Positions 43,128 through 51,666 of a stretch of DNA of 64,000 nt are shown piece by piece; within the stretch, counting starts at the first letter, position 1; the number at the start of each line of letters is the position of its first letter. The stretch comes from Limivicinus sp963617275 (GTDB lineage Bacteria > Bacillota > Clostridia > Oscillospirales > Oscillospiraceae): assembly GCA_963617275.1 (NCBI GenBank), contig CAVENX010000032.1:11712-75711 (forward strand), given 5' to 3'. The translations under genes were made by a program, and so were the position numbers. Below the pieces are notes generated by a model that was not told where the DNA came from, made no database searches, and saw only the letters and a list, made by a program, of their open reading frames with translations.

Positions 43128-43164
43128 GAGTTTTCTCCGGCGTACATACCGCCGGAGAAAACTC
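43128..43164. terminator. 15-bp hairpin between LacI gene and TauE/SafE gene
   Basis: GAGTTTTCTCCGGCG (43128-43142) pairs perfectly with CGCCGGAGAAAACTC (43150-43164), with a 7-base loop. On minus it follows the LacI stop and stands 20 bases before the TauE/SafE start, so it likely separates or attenuates the two. Confidence 0.7.
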
Positions 43165-43241
43165 ATTCTGTAATTATTTTTTCTGCGGGTAAAACTCTGC
43201 GAGACTTTTCAGGCAGTTTGCCGCTGAATTCTTTTGCAGGC

Positions 43242-44261
43242 TCAGCCGCCGGAATATTCCGAACAGCTGTTCCTGTTTGAGATCGAAAACGGCAGCTCCA
43301 TTTTTACAGGCAAGGTATGACCTTTCTCGATTCTGTCTATAAGAAGCTTCGCGGCCTGCTTCCCCATTTCGTTGATGGGAATGTGTACGGTAGTCAGCAT
43401 CGGCATAAAATATCTTGACATTTCAACATCGTCGATGCTGATTACGGAAACGTCGCCGGGAACTTTGATATTATGTTCGCGCAGATATTTTATGCATCCC
43501 ATGGCTGTCGCGTCGTTTGCGCAGAACACGGCCGAAAATTCCGCTCCGCCATCGCATAGCTTTCTGGCTCCCGTATATCCTCCTTCAAGCGACTGCTTTG
43601 ATTCTATGATCCTGCGTGGGTCAAGCTCCAATTCATGGCGTCTGATAGTCTCCGTATAACCGCTGTACCGGACTTCTTTATTCTTTTCTCCGATATAAGC
43701 GATTTTTTCGTGACCGAGCTCTATCAGTTCGCCGACAGCCATCATGCTTGCTTTGTGCCCGTCGCAGAAAACAAGATCATGTTCGCTCCCGGTGGGATTC
43801 AGCCCTACGTATACTACATTCCGCTGTTCATTCATTATCTTGATCGCAGATTCGTTTTCAAATCGCCCGAGGACGGCAAGGCCGCTGATGGATTGATCTT
43901 TAAGGATCGTCCTGAATGATTTATCATTCAGATCGCCCGCATAGAATGAGCATTTCACGGTGTAGCCTTTTTTGTACACTTCAAACTCGATAGCGCTGGC
44001 AAGCTCGGCAAAAAAGAGGTCGTTTGAATCGCTTACGCGGGCAAAGACCGTGGCAATAAACTTATCCGGCCGCTCCTTTGCCTTTTCGGATAGCCGGAGA
44101 TTCTGAGCGTTCCTGTCAGGTACATAGCCCGTCTCGCGGATGATCTGCCAGACACGTTCACGCACTTCCCTGCTGGCCGCTTTTGTTTCCTTGTCATTAA
44201 GAATACGGGATACCGTAGATACCGACACACCTGCGCGTGCCGCAATATCCTTCAAAGTCAT
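43242..44261 (-). CDS. LacI-family transcriptional regulator (first)
   Basis: A 339-residue regulator. The helix-turn-helix is TLKDIAARAGVSVSTVSRILND at residues 2-23, with the hinge helix to about 55. The ligand domain follows the ribose-binding-protein fold (IGLNP-type strands, ANDATAMGCIKYLREHNIKVPGDVSVISIDDV). It is the promoter-distal gene after larA-like and TIM-like genes, so it probably senses their substrate and controls the transporter operon; a LacI/CcpA-like site lies at 51753-51766. The ATG has weak Shine-Dalgarno sequence. Confidence 0.93.
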   Translation of the reverse strand: MTLKDIAARAGVSVSTVSRILNDKETKAASREVRERVWQIIRETGYVPDRNAQNLRLSEKAKERPDKFIATVFARVSDSNDLFFAELASAIEFEVYKKGYTVKCSFYAGDLNDKSFRTILKDQSISGLAVLGRFENESAIKIMNEQRNVVYVGLNPTGSEHDLVFCDGHKASMMAVGELIELGHEKIAYIGEKNKEVRYSGYTETIRRHELELDPRRIIESKQSLEGGYTGARKLCDGGAEFSAVFCANDATAMGCIKYLREHNIKVPGDVSVISIDDVEMSRYFMPMLTTVHIPINEMGKQAAKLLIDRIEKGHTLPVKMELPFSISNRNSCSEYSGG

Positions 44262-44287
44262 ATAAGCACCTACTCAAATACTACGGT

Positions 44288-45745
44288 TCAGACCGTTGAA
44301 AGGTCGTCGTCAGCCATGCACAGATGCACGGCGCCTAATGTAAATGTCTTCGGGAGAGCCAGAATATTGGGTGAATCTCCCACATATTTTTTCTTTGCGT
44401 CCTCAAGCGCTTCCTCAAATGTCGCCCTTGTCTTCAGACCAAGGCCTCTTGCAATGCCCGGCTCTTTTGCGCCGACAATATAGATTGCGGAGGTGTTCAT
44501 TTCCGCAATGTGGCCGCAGCTCATCATCGAAAAAGCATGGTACGGATGGAACGCGCCCTCAAATCTGTACTTTTCGATATAATCCTGTCTGACGGCAAAT
44601 TCCTCGCCGTATTTTGCCATATCCGGGAGAATATTGCATGACTTCATAAAAATATCAAAAAGCTCTCTTGCATACGGGAACCTCTCGTCATTGAACCATC
44701 CGTCGCAGAGCGATGAGCAGATAATAACACACTTATCGCTCATTATTCTCTTATGCCGGATCACCTGAGCGGAAAGCGCCTGCATCATCTGAATGGGGTT
44801 TGTGCCCATGCCAGGCCCATAATGGAAATCTCTCGGCATACCGAAAACGAGAACATCATATTTTTTCGAGGCAAACGGGACATAGGTTCTCTTATCGGCC
44901 TCCTTCCAGCTTATGGCCTGCATTTCACCGGCATAGCCGCTGTAAACGGATATCTGGCGGGCATATGTGTCAAGCACAGCGTCACAGCAGAAGAATTTCT
45001 TGCCCATGCACTTTTCCATGTGCTGCCCGATCAGGTTGAACTTTGTCCTCATCAGGGAATGTCCCGATACGGGTACGAAATCAGGCTTGTGCATTACCTT
45101 GGGAACGTGATGACTCGCTATACTGCGCCAGTTGGTTATTCCCGTGGCGCAATGTTTATAGCCGCCCGAGTAGCCGCCATAGGGATTGCCCTGCGTATGC
45201 CCGATAAGTATGGCAACATCCGAGTCATATACATACTTGTTCATCACGACAGGATCGCCCTGCTCGTCACAGCCAAGGTCAACAATATGCTCAAGATCCT
45301 CGCTGTCATGGGCAATGATCTGTCCTGTAGGATAAAATTCGTTGAAAAGCGCATCGCCGAGGATCTTCTGCATCTCTTCCTTGTTCGTCCTCGGGTGAAG
45401 CCCGTTGGAGAAAATAAGAAGGATATCGGATTTATTCACGCCGACGGAATAGAGCTCATCGAGAATGGCCGTGATCGAAACCTTGCGGTGACTCGTCGGC
45501 TGGCAGCCGCCCTTGACGATATCGGGGATTATTATCGTTACCTTGCTTCCTGCATGTGCAAGCTCCGTAAGCGTAGGCATACCGATAGGGCTGCGGATGG
45601 ATTCAAGCGTCGCATTATAAAGCGAGTCCCAATCCTGCGGAAGACACGGTGGGTCGGGAATAGTCTCTCCGGGAATAAAAACATCCGTACTGTCGGGCAG
45701 TTCTGCCGACATCATATCCAAGCCGTACTCAAAATCAAGTTTCAT
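44288..45745 (-). CDS. LarA-family (lactate racemase-like, DUF2088) protein
   Basis: A 485-residue homologue of LarA, the nickel-pincer-dependent lactate racemase. By alignment from memory, the cofactor lysine is K197 in GGYSGGYKHC, the histidine of the THRP motif is H117 in GLHPRT, and the metal histidine is H212 or H213 (ASHHVPKV). The position of the second acid/base histidine in LarA (in PHYFAGFSGG) reads asparagine (N187). Members racemise or epimerise 2-hydroxyacids. The gene is longer than typical LarA (about 425 residues). No larB, larC or larE cofactor genes lie in the window. It sits between TIM-like and LacI genes. Confidence 0.85.
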   Translation of the reverse strand: MKLDFEYGLDMMSAELPDSTDVFIPGETIPDPPCLPQDWDSLYNATLESIRSPIGMPTLTELAHAGSKVTIIIPDIVKGGCQPTSHRKVSITAILDELYSVGVNKSDILLIFSNGLHPRTNKEEMQKILGDALFNEFYPTGQIIAHDSEDLEHIVDLGCDEQGDPVVMNKYVYDSDVAILIGHTQGNPYGGYSGGYKHCATGITNWRSIASHHVPKVMHKPDFVPVSGHSLMRTKFNLIGQHMEKCMGKKFFCCDAVLDTYARQISVYSGYAGEMQAISWKEADKRTYVPFASKKYDVLVFGMPRDFHYGPGMGTNPIQMMQALSAQVIRHKRIMSDKCVIICSSLCDGWFNDERFPYARELFDIFMKSCNILPDMAKYGEEFAVRQDYIEKYRFEGAFHPYHAFSMMSCGHIAEMNTSAIYIVGAKEPGIARGLGLKTRATFEEALEDAKKKYVGDSPNILALPKTFTLGAVHLCMADDDLSTV

Positions 45746-45755
45746 TTATTTACCC

Positions 45756-46595
45756 TCACTTACCAAGATAGCTATGTATTATCTGGATATACTCGTCCGG
45801 ATAAAAGCCGATATTCCCGCTGAATCTTGTCAGGGCGATCAATCCGCCGTCTATCTCCGGGATCGACGCAAGCATTTCCGAATTGGCCAATTTAAGTCCG
45901 CCGCCGTAAACAATATCTATCCCGTCAGCGGTTTCTTTTACGAATCTGGCGATTTTGGTAATATATTCCCTGTCCGCCGGGGTCTTTCCGGGGCCAATCG
46001 ACCAGACCGGCTCATATCCGATAACGACCTTGCTCTTATCAACGCCGGCAAGACCGATCTCAAGCTGCTCACCCAGAACCTCTTGCCAGCGCTCCTGCTC
46101 CTCGCTTTTTTCGCCTATGCAGTACAGCACCTTCATGCCGGCGTCAATGGCCGTTTTTATTTCCTGATTCAGCAGTACGTTTATCGCCTTATAATTTGCC
46201 GGTGTCCCGGATGCGGACATGATCTCCGCTTTGTCTGTGCGTTCCTCGCAGTGTCCGACGATGGTTGACGACACGCCGAGAACCTTCATCGCGCTTGCCG
46301 GCCTGTCGCCTGTAAAAGCGCCAAAGTTTCCGCCTATTGCCGTCGTTTTGCGGTATATGCTCTGACATCCGATCTTGACGGGGCTTCCTTCGTTTCTCGC
46401 CGATAAAGCGCCGATAATATGCGCTTCGGGATAGAACTGTACAAATTCGACTTCTTCCGGAGAATACGCTTTAAGCGCATCCTGTGTCGCCGAGACAATA
46501 TAAGGTGCCCATTCCCTTACGTCGCAAAGTCTGTTTACACCGCCGAAGCATGGCGGGATCTCAAACCTTTTCAGGTTAAGAAAAATATGCTTCAT
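45756..46595 (-). CDS. Divergent triosephosphate isomerase homologue
   Basis: A 279-residue TIM-barrel isomerase. Catalytic residues align with triosephosphate isomerase: N7 and K9 (FLNLKRF for the usual N-W-K), H115 (GHCEER for GHSERR) and E195 (GYEPVWSIGPGKTP). GGGLK near residue 231 and the phosphate loop are kept. It is longer than housekeeping TpiA (about 250) and has a different N-terminus. Relatives of this kind isomerise tetrulose phosphates, for example in erythritol catabolism, so a sugar phosphate other than a triose is likely. The ATG at 46595 is chosen over a TTG at 46607 because GGAAAAGG lies between them. Confidence 0.85.
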   Translation of the reverse strand: MKHIFLNLKRFEIPPCFGGVNRLCDVREWAPYIVSATQDALKAYSPEEVEFVQFYPEAHIIGALSARNEGSPVKIGCQSIYRKTTAIGGNFGAFTGDRPASAMKVLGVSSTIVGHCEERTDKAEIMSASGTPANYKAINVLLNQEIKTAIDAGMKVLYCIGEKSEEQERWQEVLGEQLEIGLAGVDKSKVVIGYEPVWSIGPGKTPADREYITKIARFVKETADGIDIVYGGGLKLANSEMLASIPEIDGGLIALTRFSGNIGFYPDEYIQIIHSYLGK

Positions 46596-46609
46596 ACCCT
46601 TTTCCAATG

Positions 46610-46635
46610 ACCGCTTTTACTCATGTTAAAGCGGT
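46610..46635 (-). repeat. Intercistronic hairpin between TauE/SafE and TIM-like genes
   Basis: ACCGCTTT (46610-46617) pairs with AAAGCGGT (46628-46635), with a 10-base loop, in a 58-base gap. No T-run follows on minus, so it looks like an mRNA-processing or stabilising element inside the operon. Confidence 0.45.
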
Positions 46636-46653
46636 TCCTTCCAATTTAAAATA

Positions 46654-47379
46654 TTACAGAACCAGCAGGACTACGCCCATCACGGTCATGTAAATATAAA
46701 GAATTTTGGATAGCTGCGCTCTGTCTATCTTATTCAATATCCGCAAGCCGTACTTCACGCCAAAAAAGGAAGCGATCAGCGCGCACACTCCTATCGGGAG
46801 CATCTCCGCATTAAGGTTTCCGTACGCTATATGCATGCCAAGTCCTATCAGCGCACTCGGCAGAAACGCAAAGTTCAGGCTTGCGTTATATTCAAATCTG
46901 TCTTCGGTCGCGCTGTAAAAATAGATTGCCGCCATAGGGCCTGTCAGATTGAACATTCCGCCCAGGAACCCGGCTGCAAGGCCAAATATGACGCCTTTGA
47001 AAGGCGTTGGCCTGATTCTCACCCGATTGCCGAAAAAACAGAAGTACGCCGCGAAGATGATAAGGAGTACGCCAAGCCCGGCCATTGCCGCACTCGTATC
47101 AACACGCATCAGCGCGGCGATCCCCAATATTTTCCCAACGGTAACACCGAGCATTGGCGGCAGCGCCATCTTCATATTTATGTGCCGGCGCGTCTCTATC
47201 GAGTGTTGTAAATTCATAGCTGCAATTCCGATGCTGACAACCGCCGCTGTCGTGACTGGGTCGCGCAGGAGCACGGAAATGGTCGGTTCGGCAAACATGG
47301 CAAAGCCTATGCCGAGCGAGGACTGGATCAGTGCGGATACCGCAATTATTACAGTGATCAGAACTGTTTTAAAAAGCAT
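46654..47379 (-). CDS. TauE/SafE family transporter (second copy)
   Basis: A 241-residue membrane protein with seven to eight hydrophobic helices. QSSLGIGFAMFAEPTISVLL (residues 19-38) and GLAAGFLGGMFNLTGPMAAIYFY (about 132-154) are the paired family motifs. It is clearly different in sequence from the copy at 42313-43107. It starts 4 bases after the ATPase gene, so it belongs to the transporter operon. It could export a product such as sulfite or an organic acid while the ABC system imports the substrate; that is inference from family and context. Confidence 0.87.
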   Translation of the reverse strand: MLFKTVLITVIIAVSALIQSSLGIGFAMFAEPTISVLLRDPVTTAAVVSIGIAAMNLQHSIETRRHINMKMALPPMLGVTVGKILGIAALMRVDTSAAMAGLGVLLIIFAAYFCFFGNRVRIRPTPFKGVIFGLAAGFLGGMFNLTGPMAAIYFYSATEDRFEYNASLNFAFLPSALIGLGMHIAYGNLNAEMLPIGVCALIASFFGVKYGLRILNKIDRAQLSKILYIYMTVMGVVLLVL

Positions 47380-47383
47380 TGAC

Positions 47384-48130
47384 TTACCACCACTTGATCA
47401 TGTCGGTAATATCGCTTCTGATTTTAACAAATTCGGGAGATGAGATATTTCTCGGCCTCGGCAGATCCACATCCACCACGGATTTGATATGCGCGGGCTT
47501 ATTCGTCAGGACGAGAACCTTGTTTGCCAGATACACAGCTTCCTCAAGATTATGCGTAATGAAAAGAACGGTGCTGTTTGTGGCTTTCCAAAGCTTGATC
47601 ACCTCGTCCTCGAGATAGTACCTCATTTTGATATCCATCTGGCCGTAAGGCTCGTCCATAAGAAGTAGGTCGGGATGCAGGGCAAAAGCACGCCCTATTA
47701 CAACACGCTGCTCCATACTGACGGACATCTCATGCGGATACGCGTTCCGGAATTTTTCAAGTCCCAGCAGAGATATTATTTCCTCGGTTCGCTCTCTGAT
47801 CGTTTCGCGCGGCAATTTTTTTACTTTGAGTCCGTATTGGATGTTCTGCTCGGTGGTCAGCCACGGGAAAGCCGAAGGCTCCTGAAACACGAAAGAAATA
47901 TTATGGATCTTCGGATTAGCCGGAACGCCGTCGATCAATATCTCACCGGAGGTCGGCTCAATAAGCTTTGTGAGGAGATTGAGAAACGTCGTTTTGCCGC
48001 AGCCCGTCGGTCCGACTATACACATAAAGTCGCCGGCAGCGACATCAAACGAAACATCGTCGAGAACCTTCAGATCACCAAACGACTTTGAAAGGTGTTC
48101 AACATGAACTTTCACGTTATTGTTATCCAT
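47384..48130 (-). CDS. NitT/TauT-type ABC transporter ATP-binding protein (second)
   Basis: A 248-residue ATPase of the SsuB/TauB group. Walker A is GPTGCGKTT (about residue 38), and Walker B is LLLMDEPYGQMD, where the glycine and glutamine replace the usual FGALD. The signature is also altered (MSVSMEQRV in place of LSGGMKQR). The degenerate signature suggests that this copy forms the weaker half of an asymmetric ATPase pair with the gene just upstream. The ATG at 48130 follows AGGAGG. It overlaps nothing and follows the first ATPase by 11 bases. Confidence 0.9.
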   Translation of the reverse strand: MDNNNVKVHVEHLSKSFGDLKVLDDVSFDVAAGDFMCIVGPTGCGKTTFLNLLTKLIEPTSGEILIDGVPANPKIHNISFVFQEPSAFPWLTTEQNIQYGLKVKKLPRETIRERTEEIISLLGLEKFRNAYPHEMSVSMEQRVVIGRAFALHPDLLLMDEPYGQMDIKMRYYLEDEVIKLWKATNSTVLFITHNLEEAVYLANKVLVLTNKPAHIKSVVDVDLPRPRNISSPEFVKIRSDITDMIKWW

Positions 48131-48141
48131 AAGTCCTCCTA

Positions 48142-48894
48142 TCAAAGCGCAAGATCAGTATTTTCTTCAATACTTTCTCTGAGACGCAGAAATTCCGGCG
48201 AAATATTGTCTCTCGGCCTCGGGAGGTCAATGACATACTCGCTTTTTACCTCTGCGGGACATTTGCTCAAAAGTATGATCCTGTCGCCTAAATACACCGC
48301 TTCTTCGATATTGTTCGTTACAAAAATTACCGTGCGCTTTTCTTTTTCCCAGATACGGAGTATCTCCTCCTCCATCTGATAGCGCGTCTGTGCGTCAAGC
48401 GCGCCGAATGGTTCGTCCATTATTAGTATATCCGGTTCGCAGCAATACGCCCGGGCAATTCCGACACGCTGCTTCATGCCGCCGGAAAGCTGTTTGGGAT
48501 ACTTGTTCTCAAAGCCGCTCAGGCCGACAAGGTCTATAAGATACTGCGCTCTTTCACGTCTTTCTTTCTTGTCCACACCCTTAAGCATAGGAGCAAACTC
48601 CACATTTTCCATAACGGTTTTCCAAGGGAATACCGCCGTTTTCTGGAAAACAAAGCCGATATTTTCTTCTTTGCCGGGATATTCGATTGTTCCGGCCGTC
48701 GGTTTTTCTATTCCGCTTATCATATTCAGCAGGACGCTTTTGCCGCATTGCCCCGGGCCGAGAATAACCAGAAATTCGTTTTCATAAACATCAAGTGAAA
48801 CGTCTTTTACCGCCTCAAAAACGGTTTTGCGCGCCGTAAATGACTTTGCAACGTTTCTGACGCTTAATTTTATTGATTCTCTTCTCCCCTCCAT
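48142..48894 (-). CDS. NitT/TauT-type ABC transporter ATP-binding protein (first)
   Basis: A 250-residue ATPase with fully canonical motifs: Walker A GPGQCGKSV (about residue 46), signature LSGGMKQRVGIARA (about 140) and Walker B ILIMDEPFGALDAQT (about 160). It matches SsuB/TauB/NrtD-type importers for sulfonates, taurine, nitrate or other small anions. Its start overlaps the end of the second permease by 25 bases, showing tight operon packing. Pairing with the degenerate neighbour would give one consensus and one degenerate ATP site. Confidence 0.93.
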   Translation of the reverse strand: MEGRRESIKLSVRNVAKSFTARKTVFEAVKDVSLDVYENEFLVILGPGQCGKSVLLNMISGIEKPTAGTIEYPGKEENIGFVFQKTAVFPWKTVMENVEFAPMLKGVDKKERRERAQYLIDLVGLSGFENKYPKQLSGGMKQRVGIARAYCCEPDILIMDEPFGALDAQTRYQMEEEILRIWEKEKRTVIFVTNNIEEAVYLGDRIILLSKCPAEVKSEYVIDLPRPRDNISPEFLRLRESIEENTDLAL

Positions 48895-49652
48895 GGGCAG
48901 AGCCTCCTTTCTATGATCCCGAACACTACGCTGAGCAATGCGCCGACAATGCCGATGCAGATCATGCCTATCATTACAAGCGGCGTATCAAGATTATCGC
49001 TGCCGCGTGTGATAAGAAAACCAAGCCCCGATTTGCTTGCCAGCATTTCGGCCGCGACAACGACCATCCATGCACTGCTCAGGCCTATTTTCAGTCCCGC
49101 CATTATAGCCGGGAGCGCCGCAGGAAAAACAATGTGCATCAGCATCTGCCATGATGAAGCCTTATATATCCGCCCGACATTTATATACATCGGATCGACC
49201 ATGGATATTCCGGCCGCAGTGTTCTGGCCTATGATAAAGTAAGAGCCGATGAATATGATTATTACCTTCGGCAGCTCTCCGACGCCGAACCAGAGGATGA
49301 TAATAGGTATCCATGCAATCGGCGGGATAGGCCTGAGACACGTAAAAATCGGAGAAATGACGGCGTTTATTTTCTTACTCCAGCCCATGCCGAGACCTGT
49401 CAGGATTCCGAGGACTGTTGCAAACGAAAGACCGATAAGAACTCGCCTCATACTGATGGCAATATGGCCGAGAATACTCGTCTTGCCGATGGGCTTCTCG
49501 ATCATCTTGATAAGGCGCTCCCACACGGCGGAGGGTGTCGGGAAAATCTGCGAATTATTCGAGGAAACGGCGACCCAGAGGATGAGCAGAGCGGAAATTG
49601 AAATAAAAGTCAATACAACGTCTCTTATATTCTGTTTTGTTTTAATTTTCAT
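48870..49652 (-). CDS. NitT/TauT-type ABC transporter permease (second)
   Basis: A 260-residue permease with five to six helices. The coupling-helix segment EAA-like motif reads GRIYKASSWQMLMHIVFPAALPAIMAGLKIGLSSAWMVVVAAEML (about residues 163-207). The ATG at 49652 overlaps the TGA of the upstream permease (ATGA) and has GGAGAG 8 bases before it; an ATG at 49667 is less well placed. It is a diverged paralogue of the neighbouring permease, so the channel is probably a heterodimer. Confidence 0.92.
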   Translation of the reverse strand: MKIKTKQNIRDVVLTFISISALLILWVAVSSNNSQIFPTPSAVWERLIKMIEKPIGKTSILGHIAISMRRVLIGLSFATVLGILTGLGMGWSKKINAVISPIFTCLRPIPPIAWIPIIILWFGVGELPKVIIIFIGSYFIIGQNTAAGISMVDPMYINVGRIYKASSWQMLMHIVFPAALPAIMAGLKIGLSSAWMVVVAAEMLASKSGLGFLITRGSDNLDTPLVMIGMICIGIVGALLSVVFGIIERRLCPWRGEENQ

Positions 49653-50476
49653 CGCTTTGCTCTCCATTTCATGGTGTTCTTTTCAATTATACCCAACACC
49701 CAATAAAGAATCGCCCCCGTAATGCCTATCGTAAACATACCGACAAGGATAATATCCGGTCTTACAAAGGATCTGCCCTGCTGGATCATATATCCAAGTC
49801 CGGACGTGGCCGCAACCAATTCGGCAGCCACCAGTGTCGACCACGCGTTTCCGAGAGCGACCCTGACGCCGGTAAACGCGAGAGGCAGAGCCGAGGGAAT
49901 GCATACGGTCGTAAAAATCTTCCACCGGCTTGCGCCGCAGGTTCTGCCGACGCTAATATAAGTGGGATTTGTTATCTTGATGCCGGTATATGCGTTTATC
50001 ACGCATGGGACAAACGCCGCAAGGAAAATGATGAAGGTCTTTGCTTTTGCGCCTATTCCAAGCCATATAACGGACATGGGTATCCATGCTATCGGCGGGA
50101 TTGGCCGCATTATTTCGAATATAGGGGAGATGAGCTTATCCAGGACATAATAGTACGCCAGCAGAAAGCCCAGCGGGACGCCAACAACGACCGCAAGCAA
50201 ATAGCCTTTCAATACAAGCTTAAGGCTGGTCCAGATATGAACGCCAATCACAGCCCCGTCCGGTTTCGGATCAGTAAGCTTTACAATAAATGTTTTTACG
50301 ACATCTATCGGAGAGCTGAGATACTTGGGATTGACCCATTCATTCATTACCGCAAGCTGCCATACCGTCAGGAAAACAAGAACCGACGCAGCGGACAGCA
50401 GCAGAAGATTGCGGGTGTTTCTAAAATTTTCCTTTCGCTCCAATGCGATAGAGTCTATCGAGCTGTTATTGTTCAT
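49649..50476 (-). CDS. NitT/TauT-type ABC transporter permease (first)
   Basis: A 275-residue permease. Helices run from about residue 28 onward. The cytoplasmic coupling segment is GRTCGASRWKIFTTVCIPSALPLAFTGVRVALGNAWSTLVAAELV. LRPIPPIAWIPMSVIWLGIGAKAKTFIIFLAAFVPCVIN is the family signature before it. The ATG at 50476 follows AGAGGT, and a longer frame to 50518 has no support. It is the first membrane gene after the binding protein. Confidence 0.92.
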   Translation of the reverse strand: MNNNSSIDSIALERKENFRNTRNLLLLSAASVLVFLTVWQLAVMNEWVNPKYLSSPIDVVKTFIVKLTDPKPDGAVIGVHIWTSLKLVLKGYLLAVVVGVPLGFLLAYYYVLDKLISPIFEIMRPIPPIAWIPMSVIWLGIGAKAKTFIIFLAAFVPCVINAYTGIKITNPTYISVGRTCGASRWKIFTTVCIPSALPLAFTGVRVALGNAWSTLVAAELVAATSGLGYMIQQGRSFVRPDIILVGMFTIGITGAILYWVLGIIEKNTMKWRAKR

Positions 50477-50580
50477 TTTTACCTCTATTTGACAATAGGG
50501 TCGAATGAAAATATACATTCAACCCTATATTGTGGCACTGATAGTCGGCATTGCCGCATTACGCGGTGCCGCCTTATCTA

Positions 50581-51624
50581 TTACTTGTTGTTGTAAAGCT
50601 CAACGGCATAGTCAAGAATGAAGTCGGAGTCCGCCATCTTGTCGTATGCTTCCTGAGTGATGTTGCCCTGAGAGAGCATGAAGTTTGCGTACTGCATAAG
50701 GACGTCATATGCCTTGACATTGCCGTCTTCGTCAGGTGCAAAGAACTCCTGCTGGTCTTCCAGAGTGTACAGGGGTCGGAGCGTGAGCGTGTTTGCACAG
50801 TCCTCTTCGGTAACGGCGACGCCTTCGGAGGTCTGGAAGTCATAGAGCAGCTCTGCCGCAGCGTCGGTGTCGGCAAGGAGTGCGTCGGTGGAATCAAAGT
50901 ATATGCCGAGCCACTCTTTTACCACTTCGGGCTTATTGGTGTATGCATCGTTTGTGCAGACAATGAGCGCGGGGAGGTTAATGCCGACAGCGGGAGCGGA
51001 AGAAACCTTGACCCAGCCGTTTGCAAGAGCTTTCTGCCCCATAGCATCCCAGATACATACCACGTCGCCTTCACCGGAAAGAAACGCAGTGTAGCAGTTG
51101 GCAACGGATGCGTCAACAATGTTTATATCATCTTCCGTCAGGCCGAGGTATTCAAGGGTTCCGAGCAGAACCATGTGGCAGACGGTGCCTTTGTTGCAAA
51201 GGACAGTGAGGCCGCGCCAGTCGTCGGCAGTGCCGTATACGCCGTTTTCGTCAACTTCGGCGGATGCAAGAGGGCTGTCGGGGCGAACCCAGATGTCGGT
51301 AGTGTTGGTATCGGGAGTGGTGAAGCCCATGATCTTCATGTCGTAGCCGATAACTCCAAGAACCGCGCCGCCAAGGCCGGTCGTACCGACTTCCCAGGAG
51401 CCGCTGGCGATCGCCTCGTTCTGGACGGGGCCGTTCGCATAAATATCAATGTTCCAATCAAAATGCTCGTCATAGATGCCGTTCTCTGCGGCGTAAATGC
51501 TGGGGAGCGCGTGAACGTAGGGATGGTGGCTCATCTTGAGTTCAACCTTCTCTGCGCTGGCTGAGACTGCTGTGAATGCGAAAAGCATCGTAAGAGCCAG
51601 CAGAACGGAAATAAACTTTTTCAT
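50581..51624 (-). CDS. NitT/TauT-type ABC transporter substrate-binding protein
   Basis: A 347-residue type II binding-fold protein of the SsuA/TauA/NMT1-like group. A signal peptide ends at about residue 24 (FAFTAVSASA, then EKVELKM), which looks like a signal-peptidase I site; no lipobox cysteine is present. That is unusual for a Gram-positive binding protein, which needs an anchor. GSWEVGTTGLGGAVLGVIGYDMKIMGFT and DASVANCYTAFLSGEGDVVCIWDAMGQKAL form the ligand cleft pattern of the family. AAGGAGG precedes the ATG. It is the first gene of the transporter operon; the ligand is unknown. Confidence 0.9.
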   Translation of the reverse strand: MKKFISVLLALTMLFAFTAVSASAEKVELKMSHHPYVHALPSIYAAENGIYDEHFDWNIDIYANGPVQNEAIASGSWEVGTTGLGGAVLGVIGYDMKIMGFTTPDTNTTDIWVRPDSPLASAEVDENGVYGTADDWRGLTVLCNKGTVCHMVLLGTLEYLGLTEDDINIVDASVANCYTAFLSGEGDVVCIWDAMGQKALANGWVKVSSAPAVGINLPALIVCTNDAYTNKPEVVKEWLGIYFDSTDALLADTDAAAELLYDFQTSEGVAVTEEDCANTLTLRPLYTLEDQQEFFAPDEDGNVKAYDVLMQYANFMLSQGNITQEAYDKMADSDFILDYAVELYNNK

Positions 51625-51666
51625 GTGGGGTCCTCCTTGAAGAATTTGTGTAATTGGCCAGGAAAT

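Noticed and set aside
43165..43241. Short open frame after the LacI gene ending FYPQKK-stop, resembling a protein C-terminus
   Set aside because: Only about 25 codons, out of frame with LacI and without a start. It could be a remnant, but nothing supports this.
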